Of a stretch of 60,512 bases of DNA, positions 52,210 through 59,470 are shown in pieces. Where the stretch lies: positions 1-60,512 of the forward strand of contig JAWVFT010000081.1 of NCBI GenBank assembly GCA_033855775.1, read 5' to 3'. The notes under the pieces were generated by a model, which ran no database searches, had not been told where the DNA came from, and was given only the letters and a program-made list of their open reading frames with translations. Source of the DNA: DASVTR01 sp033855775 (GTDB lineage Bacteria; Acidobacteriota; Blastocatellia; Pyrinomonadales; Pyrinomonadaceae). The translations under genes were made by a program, and so were the position numbers. Positions within the stretch are counted from its first letter, which is position 1. Each line of letters begins with the position of its first letter.

Positions 52210-55200
52210 ATGAAGCGCGTCAACAGAATCAAACTTCCAATCCAATTGCTCTGCGCTCTGATTTGGTCGGCCTGCGCTCTGACGACATTGGCGCAGTCAA
52301 CGGCCTCGCTGCACGGCTCCGTGACAGACCCTTCGGGCGCGGTCGTGCCGAACGTCAAAGTCGTCGTTCGCAATCAAGCCACGGGCGTCGAGCGAACCGC
52401 GATGACGGACGAGTCCGGCAATTATCAGGTGGCGGCGCTTGAGCCGGGCGCGTACCGCCTGGAGGTTGAGGCTCAGGGTTTTCAAACGCAGGTCGTCAAC
52501 GATTTGAAGGTCGAAGTCGCGCGCACGCTGGCGCAGAATTTCAAGCTGACCATCGGCAACGTCTCGCAGCAGGTGACGGTCACTTCGGAAACGCCCGTCG
52601 TCGAAACGGCTACCACTTCGGTCGGCACGGTTATCAACCAGCGGACGGTGCAGGAGATTCCGCTCAACGGTCGCCACTTCGTTGACCTCGGCCTGCTCAT
52701 TCCCGGCTCCGTCACGCCGCCGCAGAACGGCTTTCTCTCGGCTCCCTTGCGCGGGCAAGGCTCTTTCGCCTTCAACACGGCGGGCAATCGCGAGGATACC
52801 GTCAACTTTCAGATTAACGGCGTCAACCTCAACGACATGGTGCAGAACCAGATTACGTTTCAGCCATCAGTCAACACCGTGCAGGAATTTAAGGTTGACA
52901 ACTCGACCTTCAGCGCGGAGTACGGGCGAAACAGTGGGGCCATCGTCAACATCGCCACGCGCTCCGGCACGAATCAATTTCACGGCGAGCTCTTCGAGTT
53001 CTTCCGAAACGACGCCCTCGACGCGCGCAACTTCTTCAACTTCACTTCGCGGAACCCGCCGCCCTTCAAGCGCAACCAGTTTGGCGGCAACCTTGGCGGC
53101 CCCGTTCATCTGCCCTCCATCTACAACGGCAAAGACCGCACCTTCTTCTTCTTCAGCTACGAAGGCTTGCGCCAGCGGCAAGGGCTTGACCTCAACAGCG
53201 GCGTGTTGACCGACGCGCAACGCGCCGCCGTCACAGACCCCATCTCTCAACATCTTCTCACGCTCATCCCGCGCGCCAACCTGATTGCCGCCAGCGGTCA
53301 AGGCCGCTTTGTCGGCTCGGCCACCGCGCCCGTCAACATAGACCAGTGGACGATTGACATCAGCCACAACATCAACGACAACGACCGACTGCACGGCTAC
53401 TACGCCTTCCAGCGCGACTTTCGCGGCGAGCCGAATTTGCAAGGCAACTCGATTCCCGGCTTCGGCGACACGCGCCAATCGCGTCGCCAGATTATGACCC
53501 TCAACGAGACGCACAGCTTCGGCCCCTCGCTCGTCAACGAAGCTCGCTTCGGCTTTAACCGCATCCACATCGCGTTCACTCCGAACACGCCTTTGAACCC
53601 TGTAGACTTCGGCATCAACGTCGGCATTAACCAGCCCATCGGCCTTCCGCAAATCACCATCGGCGGCCTCGGCCTCAACTTCGGCGGCCCCTCGAATTTC
53701 CCGCAGGGACGCTCCGACACGACCTACGTTCTCTCCGACACGCTCAGCTACCTGCGCAGCAAACACTCTTTCAAGTTCGGCGGCGAACTGCGCCGTTTCT
53801 ATAACAACAATTTCAACCTAGACACAGGCGCGTTTACCTTCTTCAATCTGGCAAACTTCCAGACCGGCCTCTCGACCGGCGCTACGGCCAACTCTTTCAA
53901 CATCACTTTGGGCGACCGCGCCAGTAGCATCGCGCAGGGAGCCCTGGGCTTGTTCGTGCAGGACAACTATCGTGTGCGCAGCAACCTGACCTTCGAACTC
54001 GGCCTGCGCTACGACTGGAACATGTCGCCCACCGAACGCTTTGACCGCTTCGTCAACTTCGACCCGGCGACCAGTTCGCTCGTGCAGGTCAACAACGGCA
54101 TCGCTCCCATCTATCACACCAACGCGCAGAACATTCAACCGCGCGTCGGCTTCGCCTGGGACCCGTTCGGCGACGGCAAGACATCCGTGCGCGCGGCTTA
54201 CGCCATCCTCGTTGACCAGCCCGTCACCAACGTCGTCACGCCCGTCACGGGCAATCCGCCGCTGGCGACTCCTTTAAACTTCAACGGCGTCATCGGCCTC
54301 GGCAACGCGGGGACGGTGGCGACGGCTGCGGGGCTGGCTCCGCAATCGGTTGACCGCAACTTCGACAACGCCTACGTGCAATCCTGGAACCTGAACATCC
54401 AGCGCGAGGTCGTGGGCGGCGTCGGCATCACGCTCGGCTACTTCGGCTCGAAGGGGACGCACCTGCGCATCGCGCGCAACATCAACCAGTTCATCACGCT
54501 CGGCGGCACAGCGCGCCCGTTCCCCACGCTCAAGGCCGCGCCCAACCCAAGTCTCGTTGGCCGCACTCTCGGCAACATCACGCAGATTGAAAGCAGCGGC
54601 AATTCCAGCTACAACGCGCTCTGGGCGACGGCCAACAAGCGGTTGACGCGCGGCTTGCAGTTCAACGCTTCCTACACGTGGTCGAAGTCCATCGACTATA
54701 ACTCGCTCAACTCGCAGGGACTCGTCGTGCAGGACAGCTACAACCTGCGCAACAGTCGCGGCCTGTCCGACTACGACGCGCGCCACCGCTTCGTCGTCAA
54801 CGGAATTTACGACTTGCCCTTCAAGGGCAATCGTCTGGCGGAAGGCTGGCAACTCGGCGCCATCTTCCAAGCGCAAACCGGCAACCCCATCAACATCATC
54901 ACGAACATCGCCACCATCACAGGCGTGGCGACCGTCCGCCCTGACTTGATTCGGCCCGTCACCATCACCGGCAATCCCGTGCAATGGTTCAGCAACGCGC
55001 AAGTCTGCGACCCGCGCATCACGGCTGCGACAGACCCGCGCAATTGCGCCAACGGCGCGGCCTTCGCGCTGCCGTTCTCGCCCGCCGGAGTCCCGCACTT
55101 CGGCAACCTTGGGCGCAACGTCTTCATCGGGCCGGGCTTCAACAATCTGGACTTCTCCATCATCAAAAACACCAAGCTGACGGAGACTTCGCGCCTCCAA

Positions 55201-55383
55201 TTTCGCGCAGAGTTTTTCGACATCCTTAACCACGCGAACTTCGGGCAGCCGAACCGCACCGCCGTCACGGTCGCGCCGGGAGCAGCGGCGAGCGCCTTCG
55301 GCAACATCACCAACACGCGTTTCCCGACAGGAGATTCCGGCTCTTCAAGACAAATTCAATTCGCTGTGAAGCTGCTCTTCTAA
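52210..55383 (+). CDS. TonB-dependent receptor with carboxypeptidase-regulatory-like domain
   Basis: A 1057-residue outer membrane receptor of the Oar/CarboxypepD_reg-like type common in Acidobacteriota. Signal peptide about 1-29; CarboxypepD_reg-like domain about 30-125 (ASLHGSVTDPSGAVVPNVKVVVRNQATGVERTAMTDESGNYQVAALEPGAYRLEV); plug about 130-270 (VVETATTSVGTVINQRTVQEIPLNGRHFVDLGLLIPG, VQEFKVDNSTFSAEYGRNSGAIVNIATRSGTN); then a large beta-barrel ending in the terminal aromatic FAVKLLF. A TonB box is not evident. GGGGAGGAAATT precedes the ATG at 52,210. The substrate, often polymeric carbohydrate, cannot be told. Possibly controlled by the GntR protein upstream. Confidence 0.95.
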   Translation: MKRVNRIKLPIQLLCALIWSACALTTLAQSTASLHGSVTDPSGAVVPNVKVVVRNQATGVERTAMTDESGNYQVAALEPGAYRLEVEAQGFQTQVVNDLKVEVARTLAQNFKLTIGNVSQQVTVTSETPVVETATTSVGTVINQRTVQEIPLNGRHFVDLGLLIPGSVTPPQNGFLSAPLRGQGSFAFNTAGNREDTVNFQINGVNLNDMVQNQITFQPSVNTVQEFKVDNSTFSAEYGRNSGAIVNIATRSGTNQFHGELFEFFRNDALDARNFFNFTSRNPPPFKRNQFGGNLGGPVHLPSIYNGKDRTFFFFSYEGLRQRQGLDLNSGVLTDAQRAAVTDPISQHLLTLIPRANLIAASGQGRFVGSATAPVNIDQWTIDISHNINDNDRLHGYYAFQRDFRGEPNLQGNSIPGFGDTRQSRRQIMTLNETHSFGPSLVNEARFGFNRIHIAFTPNTPLNPVDFGINVGINQPIGLPQITIGGLGLNFGGPSNFPQGRSDTTYVLSDTLSYLRSKHSFKFGGELRRFYNNNFNLDTGAFTFFNLANFQTGLSTGATANSFNITLGDRASSIAQGALGLFVQDNYRVRSNLTFELGLRYDWNMSPTERFDRFVNFDPATSSLVQVNNGIAPIYHTNAQNIQPRVGFAWDPFGDGKTSVRAAYAILVDQPVTNVVTPVTGNPPLATPLNFNGVIGLGNAGTVATAAGLAPQSVDRNFDNAYVQSWNLNIQREVVGGVGITLGYFGSKGTHLRIARNINQFITLGGTARPFPTLKAAPNPSLVGRTLGNITQIESSGNSSYNALWATANKRLTRGLQFNASYTWSKSIDYNSLNSQGLVVQDSYNLRNSRGLSDYDARHRFVVNGIYDLPFKGNRLAEGWQLGAIFQAQTGNPINIITNIATITGVATVRPDLIRPVTITGNPVQWFSNAQVCDPRITAATDPRNCANGAAFALPFSPAGVPHFGNLGRNVFIGPGFNNLDFSIIKNTKLTETSRLQFRAEFFDILNHANFGQPNRTAVTVAPGAAASAFGNITNTRFPTGDSGSSRQIQFAVKLLF

Positions 55384-55645
55384 GCAACTTCATCTTTCGC
55401 CGCTTCATGTGCGCGGGAGACCTCACCCTCGAAGCCTCCCGCGCGCCTGCAACGATGCCGACGATGACTAAAGCATTTTCGTGCGAGGGCGTTATATAAT
55501 GGCGATTCGATTGACGGACTTTCACCGCGAGAGCCTGTCTGTTAAGCATCGCTCGCGTTCACGGCTCAAATGCTTAGGAGTAGAGAGCGCACGCTCATCT
55601 AAACCTTCTTGATGAAGATGATGCTCTGAAGGGAGTGGTTCGAGC

Positions 55646-56326
55646 ATGAAGTATTCCAGTTTGCTAACAGTCATACTATCCGCTCTGCTTGCGCCGGGAG
55701 CGATTATCAACACAGCACACGCCAGACACTTCAACCGCGTGAGGCCGCCGCAATTTGAGAGCAAGGCGCAGGCTTCGGCTCACTATAAAATCGACGCGGG
55801 GCGGAGCAAGTTTATGGCGCGGGCATTTTCCGGCGGGGCTTTGTGGTTCAAGGGACACGACCACTTCGTCGCCGTCCGCGACTTCAGCGGCGACGTGCAA
55901 CTGACGCCCGGCGCCATCAGTCCGGCTTCGCTTCAGATGACGGTCAGAGCCGACTCGCTCGTGGAAACCCGCGATACTTTCACAGAGCCGCAGAAGCAGA
56001 TTATCAACCGGGAACTGCGCGAGATTGTGTTGGAGACGGCAAAGTATCCTGAAATCACATTCAAAAGCGCGGAGGTCAAGATTAAGCCCTTCAATGGAGG
56101 ACAGTTTCAGGCCAGCGTCGGCGGCGACCTTACCTTGCACGGCGTCACACGTCACATCACAATCCCCGTCGAGGTCGCATTGAGCGCGGACGGGCTGCGC
56201 GCGCGCGGCGAGTTCACGATTAACCGCAGTGACTACAAAGTGAAAGCGACCTCCGCCGTTCATGGCTTGATACGAGTCAGGAATAAAATCAAATTCACTT
56301 TCGACATCCTGGCCCGTCCGAGTTGA
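55646..56326 (+). CDS. YceI-family periplasmic protein
   Basis: A 226-residue exported protein with a signal peptide (1-26, LLTVILSALLAPGAIINTAHA). The mature part is a YceI lipocalin-like barrel that binds isoprenoid-type ligands: HYKIDAGRSKFMARAF (45-60), DFSGDVQLTPGAISPASLQMTVRADSLV, TFTEPQKQIINRELREIVLETAKYPEITFKSAEV and GDLTLHGVTRHITIPVEVALSADGLRARGEFTINRSDY. It carries an extra loop of basic residues near 27-40. An AAGGGAG site lies 12 bases before the ATG. Ends at a hairpin that separates it from the peptide cluster. Confidence 0.92.
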   Translation: MKYSSLLTVILSALLAPGAIINTAHARHFNRVRPPQFESKAQASAHYKIDAGRSKFMARAFSGGALWFKGHDHFVAVRDFSGDVQLTPGAISPASLQMTVRADSLVETRDTFTEPQKQIINRELREIVLETAKYPEITFKSAEVKIKPFNGGQFQASVGGDLTLHGVTRHITIPVEVALSADGLRARGEFTINRSDYKVKATSAVHGLIRVRNKIKFTFDILARPS

Positions 56327-56352
56327 ACCAATGAAATTAAGTTACTACACGC

Positions 56353-56383
56353 TCGCGTTAGGGAAAGCGATTCCCTAACGCGA
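56353..56383. terminator. 13-base hairpin after the YceI gene
   Basis: Perfect stem tcgcgttagggaa (56,353-56,365) with ttccctaacgcga (56,371-56,383) and a 5-base loop agcga. It begins 26 bases after the YceI stop. No U-run follows, so it is a probable but not certain terminator. The rest of the 311-base gap up to the precursor gene holds the promoter listed separately and no other gene. Confidence 0.55.
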
Positions 56384-56550
56384 CGGCGCTTCGTCAGGAG
56401 CTTAAACGGAACAAGCAGCTTCCCAAACTCGTAAGAACAAAAATCAAAAGGGTTTCACAATGGGACGCGAAGCGATTCGGCTGAACGACTGCTCTTCGTG
56501 AATCATCTACGGCGGGCCGTCGCCTGGCTCTGATGTTAAAATCCGTGCTC

Positions 56551-56579
56551 TTGACTTTTCAAGTCTTTCGGCGTAGATA
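56551..56579 (+). promoter_or_regulatory. Sigma-70-like promoter for the graspetide precursor
   Basis: TTGACT (-35, 5 of 6 consensus bases) and TAGATA (-10, 3 of 6) separated by exactly 17 bases, 58 bases upstream of the precursor start. A 5-base inverted repeat (gactt-ttc-aagtc) overlaps the -35 element and could bind a regulator. AAAGGAGA at 56,622-56,629 is the ribosome-binding site for the ATG at 56,638. Confidence 0.55.
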
Positions 56580-56637
56580 GGAACTCTCGGTTCCTCGTGC
56601 GCACGCACGTCTCGATTCCTTAAAGGAGATAAAATCA

Positions 56638-56928
56638 ATGCAGGAAAATAACGCTGGCTCTCAACAGGACTCTGCACAACAAGCAGGCAGCCTACCGTTC
56701 TTCGCCCGGTTTCTAGAAGGCCAGAACGACGCGGAACGAAGCGCCGCGACGAGAAAATATCCGTCGGACGTGGACGAATACATGACCATGAAGTATCCGT
56801 CGGACGACGACGAAGGCGGCGATGATACTCGCTCCAGCAACGCTCTCCAGGCTACGAATTATGGGCCGAACCAAACGTTGAAGTATCCGTCGGACAGGGA
56901 CGAGTGGGAATCAGACGTTAACTCTTAA
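56638..56928 (+). CDS. Tri-core microviridin-type (graspetide) precursor peptide
   Basis: A 96-residue precursor of a ribosomal, omega-ester/amide cross-linked peptide. The leader holds LPFFARFLEGQ (19-29), the element that microviridin ATP-grasp ligases bind. Three cores follow: TRKYPSDVDE (38-47), TMKYPSDDDE (50-59) and TLKYPSDRDE (80-89). In known microviridins the core T-x-K-Y-P-S-D-x-E/D-E/D forms esters Thr1-Asp7 and Ser6-Glu9 and an amide Lys3-Glu10; all cores here keep T1, K3, P5, S6, D7 and E10, with Asp at position 9. The residue after Thr is the protease-contact (P1-like) site in characterised members: here Arg, Met and Leu, so different target proteases are predicted from one precursor. 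The ligases follow downstream. Confidence 0.92.
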   Translation: MQENNAGSQQDSAQQAGSLPFFARFLEGQNDAERSAATRKYPSDVDEYMTMKYPSDDDEGGDDTRSSNALQATNYGPNQTLKYPSDRDEWESDVNS

Positions 56929-56954
56929 CTCACTTAGGCACGGATTCGCTGGTA

Positions 56955-57012
56955 GATGCCGCTTTGAGCGTCGCGCGCGCCCGTAACACGCGTGAACCCT
57001 CGGAGCGGCATC
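56955..57012 (+). other. Possible attenuator hairpin between precursor and ligase genes
   Basis: gatgccgct (56,955) can pair with agcggcatc (57,004), enclosing a GC-rich loop that itself contains complementary gcgcgc/cgcgtg stretches. It lies in the 250-base gap between the precursor and first ligase gene. In RiPP clusters such structures can limit read-through so that more precursor than enzyme is made. Structure only; no regulatory evidence. Confidence 0.35.
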
Positions 57013-57178
57013 AAGCTCAAGCGAACATCCGCTCACGTCAATTGACCAGCACGATGCTCGGAAGCACGGCGCGCGGGGTTTGCCCGTGCAGGCGAAAGCT
57101 TGCCTTTGATTATCCGGTCTTGCGACCACAGCAAGCAGCCGCGCGCTCGCTCTTCTTTAGCATCCAAGTCTCTATCGC

Positions 57179-58189
57179 ATGACTTCCAAAGCATCGCGCG
57201 ACGCCGTTCTGCTGCTCACACACAGCGCCGATTTTTACACGGTCGAGTTGGTCGCCGATGCCCTCACACGCTTGGGCGCGCGCCCCTTTCGCTTAAACAC
57301 AGACCGCTTTCCAACTTCCGTCAAACTCTCGGCCCGCGCCGGAGATGGCCGCGCCTCGCAGTTCATTACGGACGCGGGCGCGCAGCTTTCCACCGCAGAG
57401 ATACGAGCCGTCTGGGCGCGAAAGCTCTGGTCGCCACAGATGGACGCCGACCTCGACGAACGCTATCGAGAGATGTGCGTCACCGAGTCGGTCGCCGCGC
57501 TCGAAGGATTTCTGGACGCGCTGAGCGATGCCCGTTGGGTCAACGACCTACAGCGCGAGCGCGCAGCCGAGAACAAGCAACGCCAGCTTCGCCTCGCCGC
57601 TCAATCGGGCCTGCGTGTGCCGCGCACGCTCGTCACCAACGATCCCTTTGCGGCCCGCCAATTCTATGACGAGATGGAAGGCCGGATGGTGGCGAAGCTC
57701 CTGCGCCCGCTCACGGTCAGCATGAACGCTCCATCGCTCTTCGTTTACACGAGCCGGGTCAGCGAAGAAGATTTGGCTCATGCGGAGTTGCTCCGCCACA
57801 GCCCCATGGTTTTTCAAGAGTTGATTCCGAAAGCGTTCGAACTGCGCGTCGCCTGGGTGGCGGGCGAAGCCTTCACCGGCGCGCTCGACGCGAGCGGCAC
57901 GTCGCGCGGGCAGACGGACTGGCGACTCGCTATGCCCACAGAATGTGCCTGGCGAAAGGCAGAGCTTCCCATCGAAGTCTTGCGCGGCTTAGACGGCATG
58001 ATGTCCGAGTTGGGCCTCGTCTTCGGCGCGATAGATTTAATCTGCGCTCCCTCTGGCGAGCACATCTTTCTTGAGGTCAACCCGGCGGGCGAATGGGGCA
58101 TGCTCGAACGCGACCTCGGCCTGCCTATCTCGGACGCCATCGCCCGCGCGCTGTTGCTTCCCGACGATAATCGAAGAGAGACGACATGA
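57179..58189 (+). CDS. Microviridin-type ATP-grasp ligase, first copy
   Basis: A 336-residue peptide macrocyclase of the MvdC/MvdD (MdnB/MdnC) ATP-grasp family, which phosphorylates Asp/Glu side chains of the precursor and joins them to Thr/Ser (ester) or Lys (amide). Seen: AVLLLTHSADFYTVELVADALTRLGARPFRLNTDRFP (9-45), KQRQLRLAAQSGLRVPRTLVTND (about 137-159), MVAKLLRPL lysine strand, FQELIPKAFELRVAWVAGE (about 214-232) and the metal-binding FLEVNPAGEWGMLE (about 298-311). Order in the cluster tentatively suggests the lactam-forming type, but sequence alone does not settle this. Starts 250 bases after the precursor and overlaps the second ligase (ATGA). Confidence 0.9.
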   Translation: MTSKASRDAVLLLTHSADFYTVELVADALTRLGARPFRLNTDRFPTSVKLSARAGDGRASQFITDAGAQLSTAEIRAVWARKLWSPQMDADLDERYREMCVTESVAALEGFLDALSDARWVNDLQRERAAENKQRQLRLAAQSGLRVPRTLVTNDPFAARQFYDEMEGRMVAKLLRPLTVSMNAPSLFVYTSRVSEEDLAHAELLRHSPMVFQELIPKAFELRVAWVAGEAFTGALDASGTSRGQTDWRLAMPTECAWRKAELPIEVLRGLDGMMSELGLVFGAIDLICAPSGEHIFLEVNPAGEWGMLERDLGLPISDAIARALLLPDDNRRETT

Positions 58190-59181
58190 GTGTCCTTATC
58201 ATCACACGCAGCGACGACAACGAGAGCGTACAGATGGTCGTCCAGGCCATCGAGCGCAAGGGCGGCGAAGCGATTCGTTTCGACTCAGACCGCTATCCGA
58301 CCGAAACGCGCCTCACAGCCTTTTACGGCGCAGGCGACGATGAACGTCTGACGCTCACGAACAATCAAGGCGAGTTTAATCTGCGCGAAGTCACAGCCGT
58401 CTGGCATCGCCGTCTCAACTACGGAGCGCAGCTTCCGAACACGCTCGACAGGCAACTGCGCAACGCTTCTCTGGGCGAAACGCGCGCCGCCGCGCAAGGC
58501 ATGCTCGCCAGTCTCAAAGCATTTCGCATGGACGCCTTGCAGCGCATCCGTCATGCTGAAAACAAGCAGCTACAGCTACAGGTCGCGCGCGAGTTGGGCT
58601 TGGACATTCCGCGCACGCTGACGACGAACGACCCGTCCGCCGTCCACGCCTTCGCAGAGACTTGCGAGGGCCGTCTTGTGACCAAGATGCTTTCGTCCTT
58701 CGCGGTTTACGAAGAGGGACGCGAACTCGTCGTCTTCACCAATCCGGTTAAGCCCGAAGACCTCGCGGACCTCTCCGGCCTGAGCCTCTGCCCCATGACT
58801 TTTCAAGAGCAGATTCCGAAAGCTCTTGAGCTTCGCGCGACGGTTGTCGGCACGCGCATCATGACCGCCTCCATAGACTCTCAAGCCTCCGCGCGCGCCG
58901 CGAACGACTGGCGACGCGACGGCCTGCGCATGATTGAAGACTGGCAGCCCTACGAACTGCCGCTTGATGTCGAAGAAAAAATCCTGCGCCTGATGGACTA
59001 CTTCGTCTTGAACTACGGAGCGATTGACATCATCGTCACGCCCGACGGTCGTCACATCTTTCTCGAAGTCAACCCCGTCGGCGAATTCTTCTGGCTCGAA
59101 CGCCACCCCGGCCTCCCCATCGCCGACGCCATCGCAGATGTTCTTCTAGCCCGCTCTCCTCGCCGCTCTAATGAACGCTAA
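58186..59181 (+). CDS. Microviridin-type ATP-grasp ligase, second copy
   Basis: A 331-residue paralogue of the preceding ligase. Seen: SVLIITRSDDNESVQMVVQAIERKGGEAIRFDSDRYPTE (2-40), KQLQLQVARELGLDIPRTLTTND (about 127-149), LVTKMLSSF, FQEQIPKALELRATVVG (about 206-222), SQASARAANDWRRDGL and FLEVNPVGEFFWLERHPGLPIADAIADVLL at the end (E294 and N296 of the metal site). The DNDES-type N-terminus and SQ/DWR motif resemble the lactone-forming type in characterised clusters, so the pair would make both esters and the amide; this division is tentative. No acetyltransferase or exporter gene follows, unlike the cyanobacterial clusters. Confidence 0.9.
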   Translation: MSVLIITRSDDNESVQMVVQAIERKGGEAIRFDSDRYPTETRLTAFYGAGDDERLTLTNNQGEFNLREVTAVWHRRLNYGAQLPNTLDRQLRNASLGETRAAAQGMLASLKAFRMDALQRIRHAENKQLQLQVARELGLDIPRTLTTNDPSAVHAFAETCEGRLVTKMLSSFAVYEEGRELVVFTNPVKPEDLADLSGLSLCPMTFQEQIPKALELRATVVGTRIMTASIDSQASARAANDWRRDGLRMIEDWQPYELPLDVEEKILRLMDYFVLNYGAIDIIVTPDGRHIFLEVNPVGEFFWLERHPGLPIADAIADVLLARSPRRSNER

Positions 59182-59470
59182 TCTCTCAGGCGCGCATGGG
59201 CTGTGTGAGGTCAACACGCGAGTCCGTTCAGCTCAAGCCTTGGAGCGAGCTTTTGGGAGGAAGTCATGTGCCGAACTTAGGGATTGTCTTCGATGTCTGA
59301 TAATAGTAGTTATGTTATAAAGCTCTTTGCACGGTGCAATATCAATGATGTTGTAATTCATTTTCGTAGAAGAAGCGTTCTGTAAATCTTCAGATTGTTC
59401 TCTCAACTTCTTCATATTAATTGCTCAACAAGGCTATTAGAAATCTTCAACACACTTAGTACACTGTAAT
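59182..59470. other. AT-richer spacer between the graspetide cluster and the IS remnant
   Basis: 289 bases, clearly richer in A+T than everything to its left (runs such as tctgataatagtagttatgt). I see no supported gene; a 60-codon minus-strand frame (59,233-59,415, starting MKKLREQSEDLQNASS) has no good ribosome-binding site. The composition shift suggests recently acquired DNA brought in with the insertion sequence or left from an older one. Confidence 0.5.

Noticed and set aside
52867..53766. Long minus-strand frame inside the TonB-dependent receptor gene
   Set aside because: Shadow of a recognised receptor gene; no independent features.
57179..59181. Firm assignment of one ligase as ester-forming and the other as amide-forming
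   Set aside because: The N-terminal and loop similarities I see are suggestive only; a phylogeny with characterised MvdC/MvdD enzymes is needed.
59233..59415. 60-codon minus-strand ORF in the AT-rich spacer
   Set aside because: No good ribosome-binding site, no similarity recognised, and the AT-rich composition makes a chance frame likely.
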